The position numbers and the translations under genes were made by a program. The notes beneath the pieces were generated by a model, which was not told where the DNA came from, made no database searches, and saw only the letters and a list, made by a program, of their open reading frames with translations. 64,000 bases of DNA from Opitutaceae bacterium (lineage in GTDB: Bacteria; Verrucomicrobiota; Verrucomicrobiia; Opitutales; Opitutaceae), in assembly GCA_028280945.1 (NCBI GenBank), contig JANQKV010000005.1, positions 88,921 to 152,920 on the forward strand, in the 5' to 3' direction. Below, in pieces: positions 24,525 through 34,009 of this stretch. The first letter of the stretch is position 1, and every line of letters begins with the position of its first letter.

Positions 24525-25832
24525 TCAGGACGAGCTCTCTGATTCCAGCAGCGTTCGCATCGCTTGCCGCAATTGTTGCTCAATCACGGGCTCACAGAAA
24601 GCGACCTCGGTTTCGTATCCTCCTTTTGAATACTCATCCCTCAGCGGAACATACCACAGCCCGCCGTCCCCGTAGGCCGCCACCGCGACGGGATCGGTAC
24701 CGGCCATGTCCTGCGCAGCGATTTGATACTCAATGAAGATCTCGCCGGGAAGGTGGAGCACGGCGAATTTGTTCAAGTGCAGTGCACTGAGAGACATCCC
24801 CGGTTGCTCGTCGCACCGTAGCTGCCAGCTCTGCCAGTAGGCTTGCAGGATTCGGCCAATCCGATCTGCGGCCGGACCTTCGACAGTCGCCCCCAGGGTT
24901 TCGATCGATGACGGCTGGCGAGAAGTGGGTCGAACTTCGAGCGGTTCCCAACGCACCGTGTCGAGCGATTGAGGCTGAAGCGCAGACTCCGACGCAATCA
25001 TCCCGTCGTAAATCCGGCCGACTAGAGCCCGCCGGGCGGCCGGAGAGCCATCGTTGTATTTCCCTGCGGCAACGTTGCCCGCGCAGCCGGTGAAATAGAC
25101 GTGGGTGCAGTCCGGGTCTTCGGCCTGCCGTCGTTTTCGGGCGAGGCCGCAAAAGTCACTCGTGACACGACCATCACGATAATAACTCATCGGGTGCGTC
25201 GCATAATAGTGGCACGCAACGACCTTCCTCTCGCCGGAGAAGTAGGCGATCGTTTGGAGTTCCGGGTCGATGGTGCCTTCCGGCAATGCAATCAGCCTGG
25301 GGTCCGTGCAGGAGCTCCCACGCATGGTGTTGACCCTGCCGTCATCCGCCCGGTCAACGCGGCGATTCGAGGCCACCTCCGTAACGCGGCCCCGGCCATG
25401 AGCGATGTGAGTCACGCGGACGGAGGCCCGCAGTGCTTCGCGAATTGCAGCCGCACCTCGCCGCTGGCATTCATCGAAAAACTGTGGATCGAAAACGGGC
25501 GGCAGATCAGTGAATCGGCTCAAGCGAACCCGAGTCTCCTCGCAGACGAAGGGAGCGTTGTGCTGGTGCACACAGTGCAGCGCGACCCGATCAACCGAGG
25601 TCCGGGCGGCTTCGGCCAGAGTGCGACGAAAACTGAGATGCGATTCGTTCATGAGTCCGGCCCAATCCAATACACACACCACGACCGGTGCTTCGTTGCC
25701 TAGCAGAACATAACCAATTGCCTGCAGCTCATCATCGATTGCGATCGCCGATGGCACCAGCCCCCCCAGCAGCGCGTGGCCGAGCGGGGGAGTGACATCA
25801 AAACGAAATGGGGCAATCGAGAACACCGGCAA
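24525..25832 (-). CDS. Ceramidase-like / neutral-alkaline hydrolase-like protein
   Basis: 435 residues; no ATG is available near the N-terminus and a TTG at 25832 begins MPVFSIAPFRFDVTPPLGHALLGG. An AGGAGAGG lies 18-25 nt upstream. The protein resembles the neutral ceramidase N-terminal (NAAK/PF04734-like) superfamily: DVTPPLGHALLGG, VLDWAGLMNESHLSFRRTLAEA, HCVHQHNAP with a His-x-His metal motif, ACHYYATHPMSYYRDG and VYFTGCAGNVAAGKYNDG. The motifs fit a zinc amidohydrolase, but substrate is unknown. Its gene is divergent from the SSS symporter and convergent with the chorismate mutase. Confidence 0.65.
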   Translation of the reverse strand: MPVFSIAPFRFDVTPPLGHALLGGLVPSAIAIDDELQAIGYVLLGNEAPVVVCVLDWAGLMNESHLSFRRTLAEAARTSVDRVALHCVHQHNAPFVCEETRVRLSRFTDLPPVFDPQFFDECQRRGAAAIREALRASVRVTHIAHGRGRVTEVASNRRVDRADDGRVNTMRGSSCTDPRLIALPEGTIDPELQTIAYFSGERKVVACHYYATHPMSYYRDGRVTSDFCGLARKRRQAEDPDCTHVYFTGCAGNVAAGKYNDGSPAARRALVGRIYDGMIASESALQPQSLDTVRWEPLEVRPTSRQPSSIETLGATVEGPAADRIGRILQAYWQSWQLRCDEQPGMSLSALHLNKFAVLHLPGEIFIEYQIAAQDMAGTDPVAVAAYGDGGLWYVPLRDEYSKGGYETEVAFCEPVIEQQLRQAMRTLLESESSS

Positions 25833-26067
25833 TGAGCGTCGGACCGGCCAACCTCTCCTGCAAGGCTGGCCTCGCGCCCGTAACCGCGCGTAATTGAAAT
25901 TTCATTCAAGCCCCCGGGAGAAATTGGAGATTTTGACCAACCGACGCTTGTTAAACCGGGACGCGCGCTCAGGTTCAAAGCTTCCCGGTTGCGGCCCCTG
26001 AAGCCCGGGATCGCTTCCCGCCCTTCGACTGTCACCAAAAAGATGATACGAATCGTTTCCGACCACC
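25833..26067. promoter_or_regulatory. Divergent promoter region for ceramidase-like and symporter genes
   Basis: Contains a perfect palindrome TGAAATTTCA at 25895-25904 within an AT-rich patch (TAATTGAAATTTCATT), which could be a regulator site. No gene is seen. Confidence 0.35.
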
Positions 26068-27552
26068 ATGCAGACGCTTGATTACGCGGTTCTCGGCGCC
26101 TACTTCCTGCTCGTCACCGCGATTGGCATTTACTGCTTCCGGAAAATCAAGGGCTCCGGCGACTTCTTCGTCGCGGGCGGCAAGATTCCCTGGTGGCTCG
26201 GCGGCATTTCCCATCACGTTTCCGGATACAGCGGCGTGGTCTTTGTCGGGCTCGCAGCCATCGCCTACGAGGATGGATTCACGGTCTACGTCTGGTGGGC
26301 GTGTTCGGTGGCGGCCGCCTGTGCGCTGGGGGCGACCCTGATCGGCCCGCGGTGGGCGCGTTTGCGGCTCACGTTGGGCATCGAGTCGCCGACCGAGTAT
26401 CTGAAGATGCGTTACGGTGTCGTCACCCAGCAGCTCATGGCGTGGTGCGGGGTGCTGCTCAAGCTGTTCGACGTGGGGGCGAAGTGGGCGTCGATCGGAA
26501 TCCTGCTCAACGGATTCACGGGATTGCCCATCACCTTCGGGGTCCTGATTTCGGGGGCGATCTCCCTGGCTTACATCACGGTGGGAGGACTGTGGGCCGA
26601 TCTCTACAACGATACCCTGCAGTTCCTCGTGCAGGTGGCGGCCGGTACGGTGTTGTTTGTTGCGGTGGTGAGCCACCTTGGAGGCATCAGCAGTCTCACG
26701 GGAATCTGGGCCCAGCTCCCCCCGGAAAACAGCAACCTCTTCAACGGTGAATACACGGCACTCTTCGCCTTCGCATTTTTGATTGTGGCTTCGTTGTCCT
26801 ACAATGGCGGCACGTGGAATCTGGCGGCCCGCTACATCGGGGCTCCTTCGGCCCGGAGCGCCCGCAAAACCGCGGTGCTTTCGGGCACGCTTTACCTGCT
26901 CTGGCCGCTGGTCCTGTTCTTTCCCATGTGGGCCGCGCCGATTTTGCTGCCGGATCTCGCGGATCCCTCCAAAACCTACACCACGCTGGCGACGGAGTTT
27001 CTGCCGGCAGGTTTGGTGGGACTCGTGCTGGCCGCGATGTTTGCGGCGACGACTTCAATGACTTCGTCGGATTCGAACACGATTTCAGCGGTGGTGACGC
27101 GGGACATCCTGCCGGTCATCTCCAAAAGATTTCGCCAACTCGACCAAAAGCAGGGCTTGCGCGTGGCCCGGCTGACGACGTTCACCTTCATGGCCCTGAC
27201 CCTGATGATTGGCATCGAAGCGGAGCGTTTTGGCGGCGTGCTCGGATTGATCATCGCGTGGTTCGGTGCGTTGATTGGGCCGGTATCGGTGCCGATGGTG
27301 TTCGGGCTGCTGCCTTGGTTCAAACACGCCGATGCCCGCGCGGCGATCGTCTCAATCTTTGCAGGCTTCTTCGCCTTCGTGATCGTCACCTATGGCTTGG
27401 ACGGAAACATCGACATGCGCACCCTGGTGCCGGTTTCGACGTCGATCATCGTCTTCAGCTTCATGTCCTGGATGCGTCGGCAGCAGCCTCTTTCGGAACC
27501 GATGGAAAATCTCATGCGGGGCCTGGCGGGCGAAAATGAGAAGCGAACCTGA
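26068..27552 (+). CDS. Sodium:solute symporter (SSS family)
   Basis: 494 residues and about 13 hydrophobic helices beginning MQTLDYAVLGAYFLLVTAIGIYCFRKIK. Family signatures include the FFVAGGKIPWWLGGIS motif after helix 1, GIESPTEYLKMRYG, an AAMFAATTSMTSSDSNTISAVVTRDIL segment (Na+-site SS/DSNT) and the C-terminal helices. It imports a sugar, uronate or similar solute with Na+. Its stop is followed by a 150-nt gap with hairpins before a convergent gene. Confidence 0.85.
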   Translation: MQTLDYAVLGAYFLLVTAIGIYCFRKIKGSGDFFVAGGKIPWWLGGISHHVSGYSGVVFVGLAAIAYEDGFTVYVWWACSVAAACALGATLIGPRWARLRLTLGIESPTEYLKMRYGVVTQQLMAWCGVLLKLFDVGAKWASIGILLNGFTGLPITFGVLISGAISLAYITVGGLWADLYNDTLQFLVQVAAGTVLFVAVVSHLGGISSLTGIWAQLPPENSNLFNGEYTALFAFAFLIVASLSYNGGTWNLAARYIGAPSARSARKTAVLSGTLYLLWPLVLFFPMWAAPILLPDLADPSKTYTTLATEFLPAGLVGLVLAAMFAATTSMTSSDSNTISAVVTRDILPVISKRFRQLDQKQGLRVARLTTFTFMALTLMIGIEAERFGGVLGLIIAWFGALIGPVSVPMVFGLLPWFKHADARAAIVSIFAGFFAFVIVTYGLDGNIDMRTLVPVSTSIIVFSFMSWMRRQQPLSEPMENLMRGLAGENEKRT

Positions 27553-27652
27553 CCCCGGCTATGCGTATTTCCTGATTGGATACTCGCAGGTGTCGTATCA
27601 GCACCGTGGTTACGACCTGCTGATGGATTCCGAAGGAGGTGTCAGCTTCCCT

Positions 27653-27708
27653 CCCAACCCCGGTGGATGGGTTGGGGGACGGACTTGTACTGAACCAGCG
27701 CGGTTCAG
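27653..27708. terminator. Hairpins between convergent genes
   Basis: Two stems: CCCAACCC (27653-27660) with GGGTTGGG (27669-27676), and CTGAACC (27690-27696) with GGTTCAG (27702-27708), the latter overlapping the stop of the minus-strand gene. Neither has a clear U tract, so termination is inferred from position. Confidence 0.4.
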
Positions 27709-28751
27709 AACTTGGCGGTCAGGTAGGCGCCCCTACCATCCTTGAACACCAGCAACGTGCCGTCCTGCGCCAGACCGGCAAAGGTGATGCCCATGGCAAA
27801 GTCGACAATGGACCCGGAAACAAACTCGGTGTTGTTGATCACAACCTTCGGTTTGTAGTCGGGAATCACCCGGTTGACCCGGATGGTCTGGAGCCACTGG
27901 GAAAACTCGGCGGAAGCCGGCCGGCCGGATCGAGTATCAATATTGTGGTAGCGCGACGGAATGGCTTGGCGGGAGTTTTGCACCACCGTGATGCGGCGGG
28001 TGGGCGGGGCGGATGCCGCGGGATCGGCCCGACTACGGTCTTCGACGATGGTGATTTTGCGGGCGATCGTCGGGCTGGGTTGAGCGGGGATTGTGGAGGC
28101 ACGATTGGTTGATGCATCATCGCCGGAGAAAACGGTCATGATGCCATCAATGGTCTCAGTAGCCTTCGACGTTTCGGCGTCCATTTTGGGCAGATCGAGT
28201 TTCACTGTGGGGACGGAAACCGCGGGCGCAGTGCTGGCCACCGGAGACTCGGTGAGGGCTTCGAAAACGCTGCCTGATTCGATGGCATCCGCCGCGGCAA
28301 CATCACCGGCCGCAATCGCATTGCCAAGGTTCACGCGCGAGTCGCTGGCGGCAACGGCATCGCGGGTTTGTTGCAGCATTTGGGTGACGCGCGATTCGGT
28401 TTGCTCCCGGAGGGCAACTTCCATTCCCAGCTCCCGTTTGACCGCATCAACGACGGGGATGGCGCCAAAGAAATAGGTGTAGCCGTAGACCGCACCAACC
28501 ATCGCCCCGGCGATGGGAACGAACTTCACGCTCAGGCGGAACAGTTTGATGAAGATGGTGATGCCACCCCACTTGAAGGCGGAGCGCCGCGGTCCGCGCG
28601 CCGGCCCCTTGGCCAGCAGCGGACTGTTCAGGTCGATCTCTCCGTGTTGGTTGTGAGTCGCACGAGACTTGGCCGCTCGGTTGGATTGGGCACCCACGAT
28701 AATGCGGGATCTGCCTCGGTCGCCTGGTGACGGTGTGGGGGTAGAACTCAT
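27705..28751 (-). CDS. Single-TM membrane protein, paralogue A (unknown function)
   Basis: 348 residues: a hydrophilic N-terminal tail (about 1-60) with KWGGITIFIKLFRLSVKFVPIAGAMVGAVYGYTYFFG as the membrane segment, then a motif MLQQTRDAVAASDSRVNLGNAIAAGD, a variable Thr/Ala-rich middle and a conserved C-terminal domain PKVVINNTEFVSGSIVDFAMGITFAGLAQDGTLLVFKDGRGAYLTAKF. The protein at 36275 shares all of these landmarks, so they form a paralogue family I do not recognise. The C-terminal part may be an exported beta-domain. Conservation suggests a secretion- or pilus-associated anchor, but this is speculation. Confidence 0.6.
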   Translation of the reverse strand: MSSTPTPSPGDRGRSRIIVGAQSNRAAKSRATHNQHGEIDLNSPLLAKGPARGPRRSAFKWGGITIFIKLFRLSVKFVPIAGAMVGAVYGYTYFFGAIPVVDAVKRELGMEVALREQTESRVTQMLQQTRDAVAASDSRVNLGNAIAAGDVAAADAIESGSVFEALTESPVASTAPAVSVPTVKLDLPKMDAETSKATETIDGIMTVFSGDDASTNRASTIPAQPSPTIARKITIVEDRSRADPAASAPPTRRITVVQNSRQAIPSRYHNIDTRSGRPASAEFSQWLQTIRVNRVIPDYKPKVVINNTEFVSGSIVDFAMGITFAGLAQDGTLLVFKDGRGAYLTAKF

Positions 28752-28904
28752 GCGGACTAGGAGTCCGCAAACGATTTAGTGCCGGAGGGCGGAAGCAACA
28801 GTGCTTACGATAAATTTACACTTATGCGGGACTGCGTAATTCCCGAACCCTACGGCCGAATTTGCGCCAGTCTTGCTTCACGCTGGAGGTGTGTGAGTGT
28901 CGGC

Positions 28905-29858
28905 TTACAACCCGTCGGTGAAGTCGGCCCAGCGGTTTTCAATCTCCGCGTTGGAGGGGCGACCGTCAAAGACCATCACCCGATATTGCAGCGTGCTCGA
29001 CTCGCCCGGGGCGATTGACCAGGCGTGTTCCTGCGCCGGCACGTAGTTAAAAAAGACATGCCCCTTTTCCCAGATGCGCATGCGCTGCGGGGCATCGTGG
29101 TTGGAGGGATGTCCCATGATGACCACGGTGGCTTCGCCGTTTTCGGTCGGTCCATGCATGGTGCACCAGCGTCCGCGAGTGGCGTGGCCTTTGGTGCGGT
29201 CCAGGCCTTCCGAGGTGATGTAGGCATCGTTGGTTTTTCCCCACGACTGTGGGCCGCGGAAGGCAAGACCACCGCCATAGCGATAGGCGGGCATTTCGAG
29301 CGGCGCGTCGGTAACGTTGGTCTGGGTGAGGATGTAGTCCACGATATTGGCGGACTCATCTCCGCCCACGCTGATGCGAAGTTCCTCCGCCAATACAACC
29401 TCGGCGGGACGATCCTCGTGAGGCAGGGCGACCTGTTGTTGACCAACGGTGAATCCGACCTGGTCGGGGGCTTCCGCCCGATCGATCATCTCAACAAAAC
29501 GCACGGTGCCCTGGGATTTCCGCAGATTCCAAAAATCGACATTCCGGCCGCGAAACTCGGTTCGGACCCAAGCGTGCCAAAGCCCCATGTGGTGAATGTG
29601 ATCCGGCGCATGAATCGAGGTCACCACGGCCCCGGAAGGCGACCGCAGCGGGTGGATGAATCCACTGCGTCGATACGCTGGTGATGCTCCTTCCGGCGGC
29701 GGCATCTCGGCCTTATGGTAACGCAACACGGGGGTATCGCCCCGCGAAACTTCGATGTAGTCGGGCGTTTCGTGCAGGGCCAGTTCACCTTTCAGCAGGA
29801 TGACTGGAAGGCTGACCAAGAGGATCCAGGCGAAGCGGGAAAAAGTATTATGGAGCAT
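28905..29858 (-). CDS. PmoA-like (DUF6807) family protein, exported
   Basis: 317 residues with a signal peptide (FAWILLVSLPVILLKG). Motifs ETPDYIEVSRGDTPVLRYHKAEMPPPEG, GFIHPLRSPSGAVVTSIHAPDHIHHMGLWHAWVRTEFRGRNVDFWN, AYRYGGGLAFRG and VIMGHPSNHDAPQRMRI are those of the PmoA/DUF6807 family common in sugar-utilisation loci of verrucomicrobia and bacteroidetes. The name PmoA refers to a weak relation to methane oxygenase; no enzymatic activity is implied. It begins the downstream end of the minus-strand glycan locus. Confidence 0.75.
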   Translation of the reverse strand: MLHNTFSRFAWILLVSLPVILLKGELALHETPDYIEVSRGDTPVLRYHKAEMPPPEGASPAYRRSGFIHPLRSPSGAVVTSIHAPDHIHHMGLWHAWVRTEFRGRNVDFWNLRKSQGTVRFVEMIDRAEAPDQVGFTVGQQQVALPHEDRPAEVVLAEELRISVGGDESANIVDYILTQTNVTDAPLEMPAYRYGGGLAFRGPQSWGKTNDAYITSEGLDRTKGHATRGRWCTMHGPTENGEATVVIMGHPSNHDAPQRMRIWEKGHVFFNYVPAQEHAWSIAPGESSTLQYRVMVFDGRPSNAEIENRWADFTDGL

Positions 29859-29885
29859 GGGTGCGGGAAGAGTTTTCTGATGCAG

Positions 29886-30914
29886 TTAAACCTTGCGAAT
29901 ATACTCCTTTGGAAATGTTCCCTGGCTGGCGATTTGGAACCATTCGTCAGGATAACCCTTGTCGCAGGGGAGGGCGGCATCGAGCTCAGCGAGCATGGCT
30001 TCCGGAAGGATGAGCTCGGCCGCTCTTAACTGGGGTTCGAGGTGACTGAACTTGCTGGCGCCCGCGATGACGGAAGTAATGCCGTCCTGGGCCAGGCACC
30101 AGGCCAAGGCGACGGCGACAATGCTCTCGCCGAGTTCATCGGCCATTTCCGCCATGCGTTCGACCAGGGCGACGGTTTGGTCGTTCCAGAAGCGCGGCAG
30201 CAATACCTTGCCCATCTGGTCAAAACGCGAACCTTCAGGCGGCTTGTCCAGGCCCCGGTATTTTCCGCTCAAAAAACCACTGGCCAAGGGACTCCAGCAA
30301 ATCACACCCAGCCCCTCCGAGCGGCAGGCCGGCAGGATGTCCCGCTCGATGTCGCGGCGCAGCAGGTTGTAGAGGTATTGGCCGGAAACCAAATTTGTAA
30401 TGCCGGCGCGCTTGGCGGCCTCGTTGGCCTGCACGACCTGCCAACCAGAGAAATTCGAGAGTCCGGCGTAGCGGACCTTGCCGCTGCGGACCAGGTCGGC
30501 CATGGCGCCAAGCGATTCTTCCAGCGGCGTGTAAGGATCGGGACCGTGAAACTGATACAGGTCGATGTAGTCGGTCTTCAACCGGCGCAGCGAAGCCTCG
30601 CACGCGGCGATGATGTGGCGCCGGGAAAGTCCGCGGGCGTTGGGATGCCCGGCTTGGGGGAACCAGCACTTGGTTGCGAGGACGAGGGCGTCCCGATCGT
30701 GGTCGGTGAGGATATCGCCGAGAATGGATTCAGAGGCGGTTTTGGCGTAGAGGTCGGCGGTATCAATGAAGTTGCCTCCGCCCGCAATAAAGGCGTCGGT
30801 GAGCTTGCGAGACTCGGCGGCGTCGCAGCCCCAGGCGTCGTTGCCAAACGTCATGGTGCCAAGGCAGGTGCGGGAAACGAGCAGGCCGGAGCGGCCGAGT
30901 TGTTGGTAGATCAT
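29886..30914 (-). CDS. Aldo/keto reductase
   Basis: 342 residues from the ATG at 30914 (MIYQQLGRSGLLVSRTCLGT); a longer frame upstream overlaps the epimerase. Catalytic tetrad: Asp51 and Tyr56 (FIDTADLYAKTAS), Lys82 (LVLATKCWF), His123 (YIDLYQFHGPD). NADPH site signs in KVRYAGLSNFSGWQV and SVIAGASKFSHLEPQLRA. It belongs to the AKR subgroup near YajO/Tas that act on sugars and other aldehydes. It sits 17 nt after the epimerase gene, in the same operon, and probably acts on uronates or their products. Confidence 0.85.
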   Translation of the reverse strand: MIYQQLGRSGLLVSRTCLGTMTFGNDAWGCDAAESRKLTDAFIAGGGNFIDTADLYAKTASESILGDILTDHDRDALVLATKCWFPQAGHPNARGLSRRHIIAACEASLRRLKTDYIDLYQFHGPDPYTPLEESLGAMADLVRSGKVRYAGLSNFSGWQVVQANEAAKRAGITNLVSGQYLYNLLRRDIERDILPACRSEGLGVICWSPLASGFLSGKYRGLDKPPEGSRFDQMGKVLLPRFWNDQTVALVERMAEMADELGESIVAVALAWCLAQDGITSVIAGASKFSHLEPQLRAAELILPEAMLAELDAALPCDKGYPDEWFQIASQGTFPKEYIRKV

Positions 30915-30931
30915 GGGGAACGGTTGGAGGT

Positions 30932-31768
30932 TTACGGGTAGGAAGTGGGGCGAGTGGGCGTCCAGCCGGTTTCGGCCGTGATGCGGGGATCGTGGATGAG
31001 TTCCTCGTCGTTGACCGGCAGGTGGAGATAGTATTCGCGGCGACGATCGGCGTTGGTCTTGTCCGTGCATCGGGCGGAAAACCCGGGGGCATAAATCCGA
31101 AAGCCGGGCCGCGGGTGAGCGAGGATGGCGGCAACCAAACCGGCGGCGTCAGGCAGGCTGAGCACGGAGAAACCCTCGCGCACGACCGTCTCATCAACTT
31201 CCGGGTCGAGCGCCCAATCCGGCACGCCGGTGCCCAGGAGCAGGGGGTAGCGGATGGCCACGGCGCTGAGCCCACAGCGTTCAACGTAGTAGCGCAGCAT
31301 GACTTCGCTGACGGACTTGCTCAGCGCGTAGGTATTGGTCGGCGTGGGCGGAGTGTCACCATTGATTGGATACGCCGGCAGCGGCGGCAGGTGGGTCACG
31401 GTCCGATGGTCAGGATGGCCTCCGATCAACTGCAGCGAGCTGGCGAAGACGATGCGCGGCACGCCGACCTCGGCGGCTCCCTGGAACACGTTGAGATTGA
31501 TGGCGACGTTGTCGTTGAAGGTGCGCTGGGGATGTATGAGGGTGGGATGGTTGCCGAGGTGCACAACGGCGTCGACGTCCGCCAGCAGTGGATTGACCTG
31601 TTCGTGGTCGCGCAGGTCGGCGATCGTGAACCGGCAGTCCAAGCCGTTGGCCGGCCGTTGGTCGGTGGCGTGAACCTGGTGTCCGGCCTGCACCAGCTCC
31701 TGCACCACGCGCCGGCCGAGGTGGCCGCTGGCGCCGGTTACCAAGAGGGACAGCGATGAGGTGGACAT
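30932..31768 (-). CDS. NAD-dependent epimerase/dehydratase (SDR family)
   Basis: 278 residues. Rossmann motif TGASGHLG at 11-18, a DLRDHEQV strand and Tyr147-Lys151 (YALSK) of extended SDRs. It is like uronate dehydrogenase or sugar nucleotide epimerases of the NAD(P)-binding family, but lacks a clear UDP-sugar signature. It is 27 nt downstream of the heparinase gene and shares the operon with the aldo/keto reductase. Confidence 0.8.
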   Translation of the reverse strand: MSTSSLSLLVTGASGHLGRRVVQELVQAGHQVHATDQRPANGLDCRFTIADLRDHEQVNPLLADVDAVVHLGNHPTLIHPQRTFNDNVAINLNVFQGAAEVGVPRIVFASSLQLIGGHPDHRTVTHLPPLPAYPINGDTPPTPTNTYALSKSVSEVMLRYYVERCGLSAVAIRYPLLLGTGVPDWALDPEVDETVVREGFSVLSLPDAAGLVAAILAHPRPGFRIYAPGFSARCTDKTNADRRREYYLHLPVNDEELIHDPRITAETGWTPTRPTSYP

Positions 31769-31795
31769 GATCGATGGGAGGGGCGCGGCGGGTTG

Positions 31796-33655
31796 CTACG
31801 CCTGGGGACGGAACGTGGCACGAATCCTTGCGGTTGTGATCGGCTCGGCGCAACGCAACGCAATTCGAATGGGGTGGGGCGGCTGGTTGATGGTATCGCG
31901 TTCGAAAACCAGCCCGGCGCCCTCAACCTCCACCTCGGCGGCCAGGCGAACCGGACCATCCGCGAAGGCGAGGCGGTTGCCGTCGATTTCGCACGAACCG
32001 AAGGAGATCAGGGCTGACTCGAAATCCTCGGGCTCGGAAAACTCCACTTCGTCGGTGATGGTCAGGCTGCCGTCGCCACGGCGGTCGAAGACGAATTCAC
32101 GTTCCAGTCGGCGCAGGGTCGGCACGTCATAGGCGCGTTTGAGATCGAAAACCACCCGGTCGACATCGTCCGAGAATTCCGTGGCAAGGACGGCGGTTTG
32201 CCACTCCGGCCCGGCCTCCTGCAACCGGCCGGCCACGCGCGGCACGGGATGCCCGTAGGAGTTCAGCAGTTGGCTTTCGTAGCGGTGCACGCTGAACGTG
32301 CGGAAACTGTAGGTCTCCATGCCGGGATCGACAATCAAGGCGCGTCCGTCGAGGCAGATGGTGAAGGTGCCCAAATCGTTGTGGTTGTGATTCACCCCGT
32401 TGTTGCCACCGATGAAGGTGGCCGCGAATTGACGGCTGGTGTCGGGTCCGGGACGCGCGATCAACAGGGACGAGTCGTCAAACCAATGGCGCAACCCGAC
32501 GGGACGCTCGGTGCCACGGGGCTCCCGTGGATTGATGGTCTGGAACATCCACAAAGTGAAGTAGGCAATGGAGCCGAAGTTCATGTCCTCAAACGGATCG
32601 GGAGCATCGGCCAACGGGCGCGAGGTCGTCATGTCGGAGTTGCGGCGGTTGTCGAGCCAGTGGCTGGCCCAGAACGAAGGCACGGTGCCGATGCGACAAT
32701 CGGCGTAAGTCGGATAAAGGCCCGGTGAAATTTCGCAGCGCTCAGGATAGAGCATGATTCGCGACATCTTGGGTTCGTCCATCAGGTCGACCACACCACG
32801 CGTGCCGAGTCGAAAGAGTTCGGAAATAATGATGTAGTTGGCGACGCCGTAGCTCCAGTAGGCGACACCCTCCGTGCAGAATCCGTCGGTGTTGAAACTC
32901 TCCCGGAAGTTTTTGACCAACATTTCGCCAGCCGCGAACCACCACGCCCGGTCGGCGGCGGGTTTGATGGCGGCGGCAGCCTGCACCATGCAGGCGAGGC
33001 AGACGGAGTTCCAATTGTGGGTGACATCGACCCACCAATAAACATCGCGTCCGGTCTCCAGTCGCCGGCGCAGCGGCTCAAAGGAACGCAGTTCGAGTTC
33101 CTTGCGAATTCGCTCCTGCACGCCGGTCGGCAGGCGGTCGGCGAGCACATAAATAGTTTGGCTGAGTGATGACGTGTAGTGCGCGGTGACCAAGTCGATC
33201 TCGTAGGTCTCACGATTGAGGTTCCGGCGTTCGAGATCGTTGTTGGGATGCACCCAGGAATCGACCTGGGTGATGCGATCAAAATCGTCGGCTATGACTT
33301 CGAGGAACTCGCCCTCGTCGAAAATCGCTTCGGCCAACAGAAACACAATCTGGCGGCGACGAACGGCGGGCAGGACTTGATTGATTTTGGTAACGTCTTC
33401 GCGTTCGAGACAGTCGATGTAAGTCGCGTTGGTGTAGTCGGGAAAGCCCTCGGCGACATAAGAACGGGCCTCGTCGAGAAGGCGTTGGCCGACATCTTCG
33501 TTGCGCCAGGGATCCCAGGTGCCGCGATCGGTGGCGGGCGGGCAGAAGGCAAAGTTGTGGTCGGGTAAAAGCTTCTCCCAGGCAGCGACGCGTTCGGGGC
33601 TGGGTTGGTAGCGCTCGCCGGGCGGCACGTCGAAGTTGAAGTCGTAGGCACCCAT
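31796..33655 (-). CDS. Heparinase II/III-like polysaccharide lyase
   Basis: 619 residues from the ATG at 33655 (a GTG five codons earlier is possible). The N-terminal half is an alpha/alpha toroid (NWNSVCLACMVQAAAAIKP, SFNTDGFCTEGVAYWSYGVANY with an EG-YW motif common to the family). The C-terminal half is a beta sandwich with GVNHNHNDLGTFTICLDGRALIVDPGMETYS, the characteristic heparinase II/III signature containing His and Asn residues. No signal peptide is evident, so it may act in the cytoplasm or periplasm. It probably cleaves uronic acid-containing glycans; neighbours (sulfatase, DUF1961, oxidoreductases) support this. Confidence 0.8.
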   Translation of the reverse strand: MGAYDFNFDVPPGERYQPSPERVAAWEKLLPDHNFAFCPPATDRGTWDPWRNEDVGQRLLDEARSYVAEGFPDYTNATYIDCLEREDVTKINQVLPAVRRRQIVFLLAEAIFDEGEFLEVIADDFDRITQVDSWVHPNNDLERRNLNRETYEIDLVTAHYTSSLSQTIYVLADRLPTGVQERIRKELELRSFEPLRRRLETGRDVYWWVDVTHNWNSVCLACMVQAAAAIKPAADRAWWFAAGEMLVKNFRESFNTDGFCTEGVAYWSYGVANYIIISELFRLGTRGVVDLMDEPKMSRIMLYPERCEISPGLYPTYADCRIGTVPSFWASHWLDNRRNSDMTTSRPLADAPDPFEDMNFGSIAYFTLWMFQTINPREPRGTERPVGLRHWFDDSSLLIARPGPDTSRQFAATFIGGNNGVNHNHNDLGTFTICLDGRALIVDPGMETYSFRTFSVHRYESQLLNSYGHPVPRVAGRLQEAGPEWQTAVLATEFSDDVDRVVFDLKRAYDVPTLRRLEREFVFDRRGDGSLTITDEVEFSEPEDFESALISFGSCEIDGNRLAFADGPVRLAAEVEVEGAGLVFERDTINQPPHPIRIALRCAEPITTARIRATFRPQA

Positions 33656-33745
33656 GGCGGGCAGCCTCACGGCGAAGGCAGCTCAACGCAAGGGTTCGGG
33701 ACGCTGGCGCTTGCGATTTTGACCGCGATGGTATGCGGTCTGCAC

Positions 33746-33988
33746 ATGGCCACATCCAATGCCTCCGCCTCATCGAGTTTCTCTGAAATTTCAATCGGAC
33801 GGCGGCGCTGGTTTAAACAAGCCGGAGTGTCGGCAGCCGGGTTGGCGTTGGGTTCAAAACTGGCCGTAGCCGATGGCGGTGGCGTGGTGAAATCCTCCAC
33901 GCCAACCAATCCTCGTGTCGCTTCCCGATCGTCCTCTCCGAAGCTGCGTCGAGGCATCAATTGTGCCTTCGACGAAGGACCGATCTAG
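33746..33988 (+). pseudogene. Remnant of a Tat-exported protein gene (leader only)
   Basis: From the ATG at 33746 (MATSNASASSSF) the 80-residue frame has a twin-arginine leader (IGRRRWFKQAGVSAAGLALG) and a short low-complexity stretch, then KLRRGINCAFDEGPI and a stop. KLRRGIN resembles the beginning of GH5-like enzymes, but nothing else of such a domain follows before the neighbouring gene. It looks like the front end of a deleted gene. A short real gene cannot be excluded. Confidence 0.4.
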
Positions 33989-34009
33989 GCAGCAGTCAGC
34001 CGAACTGGC

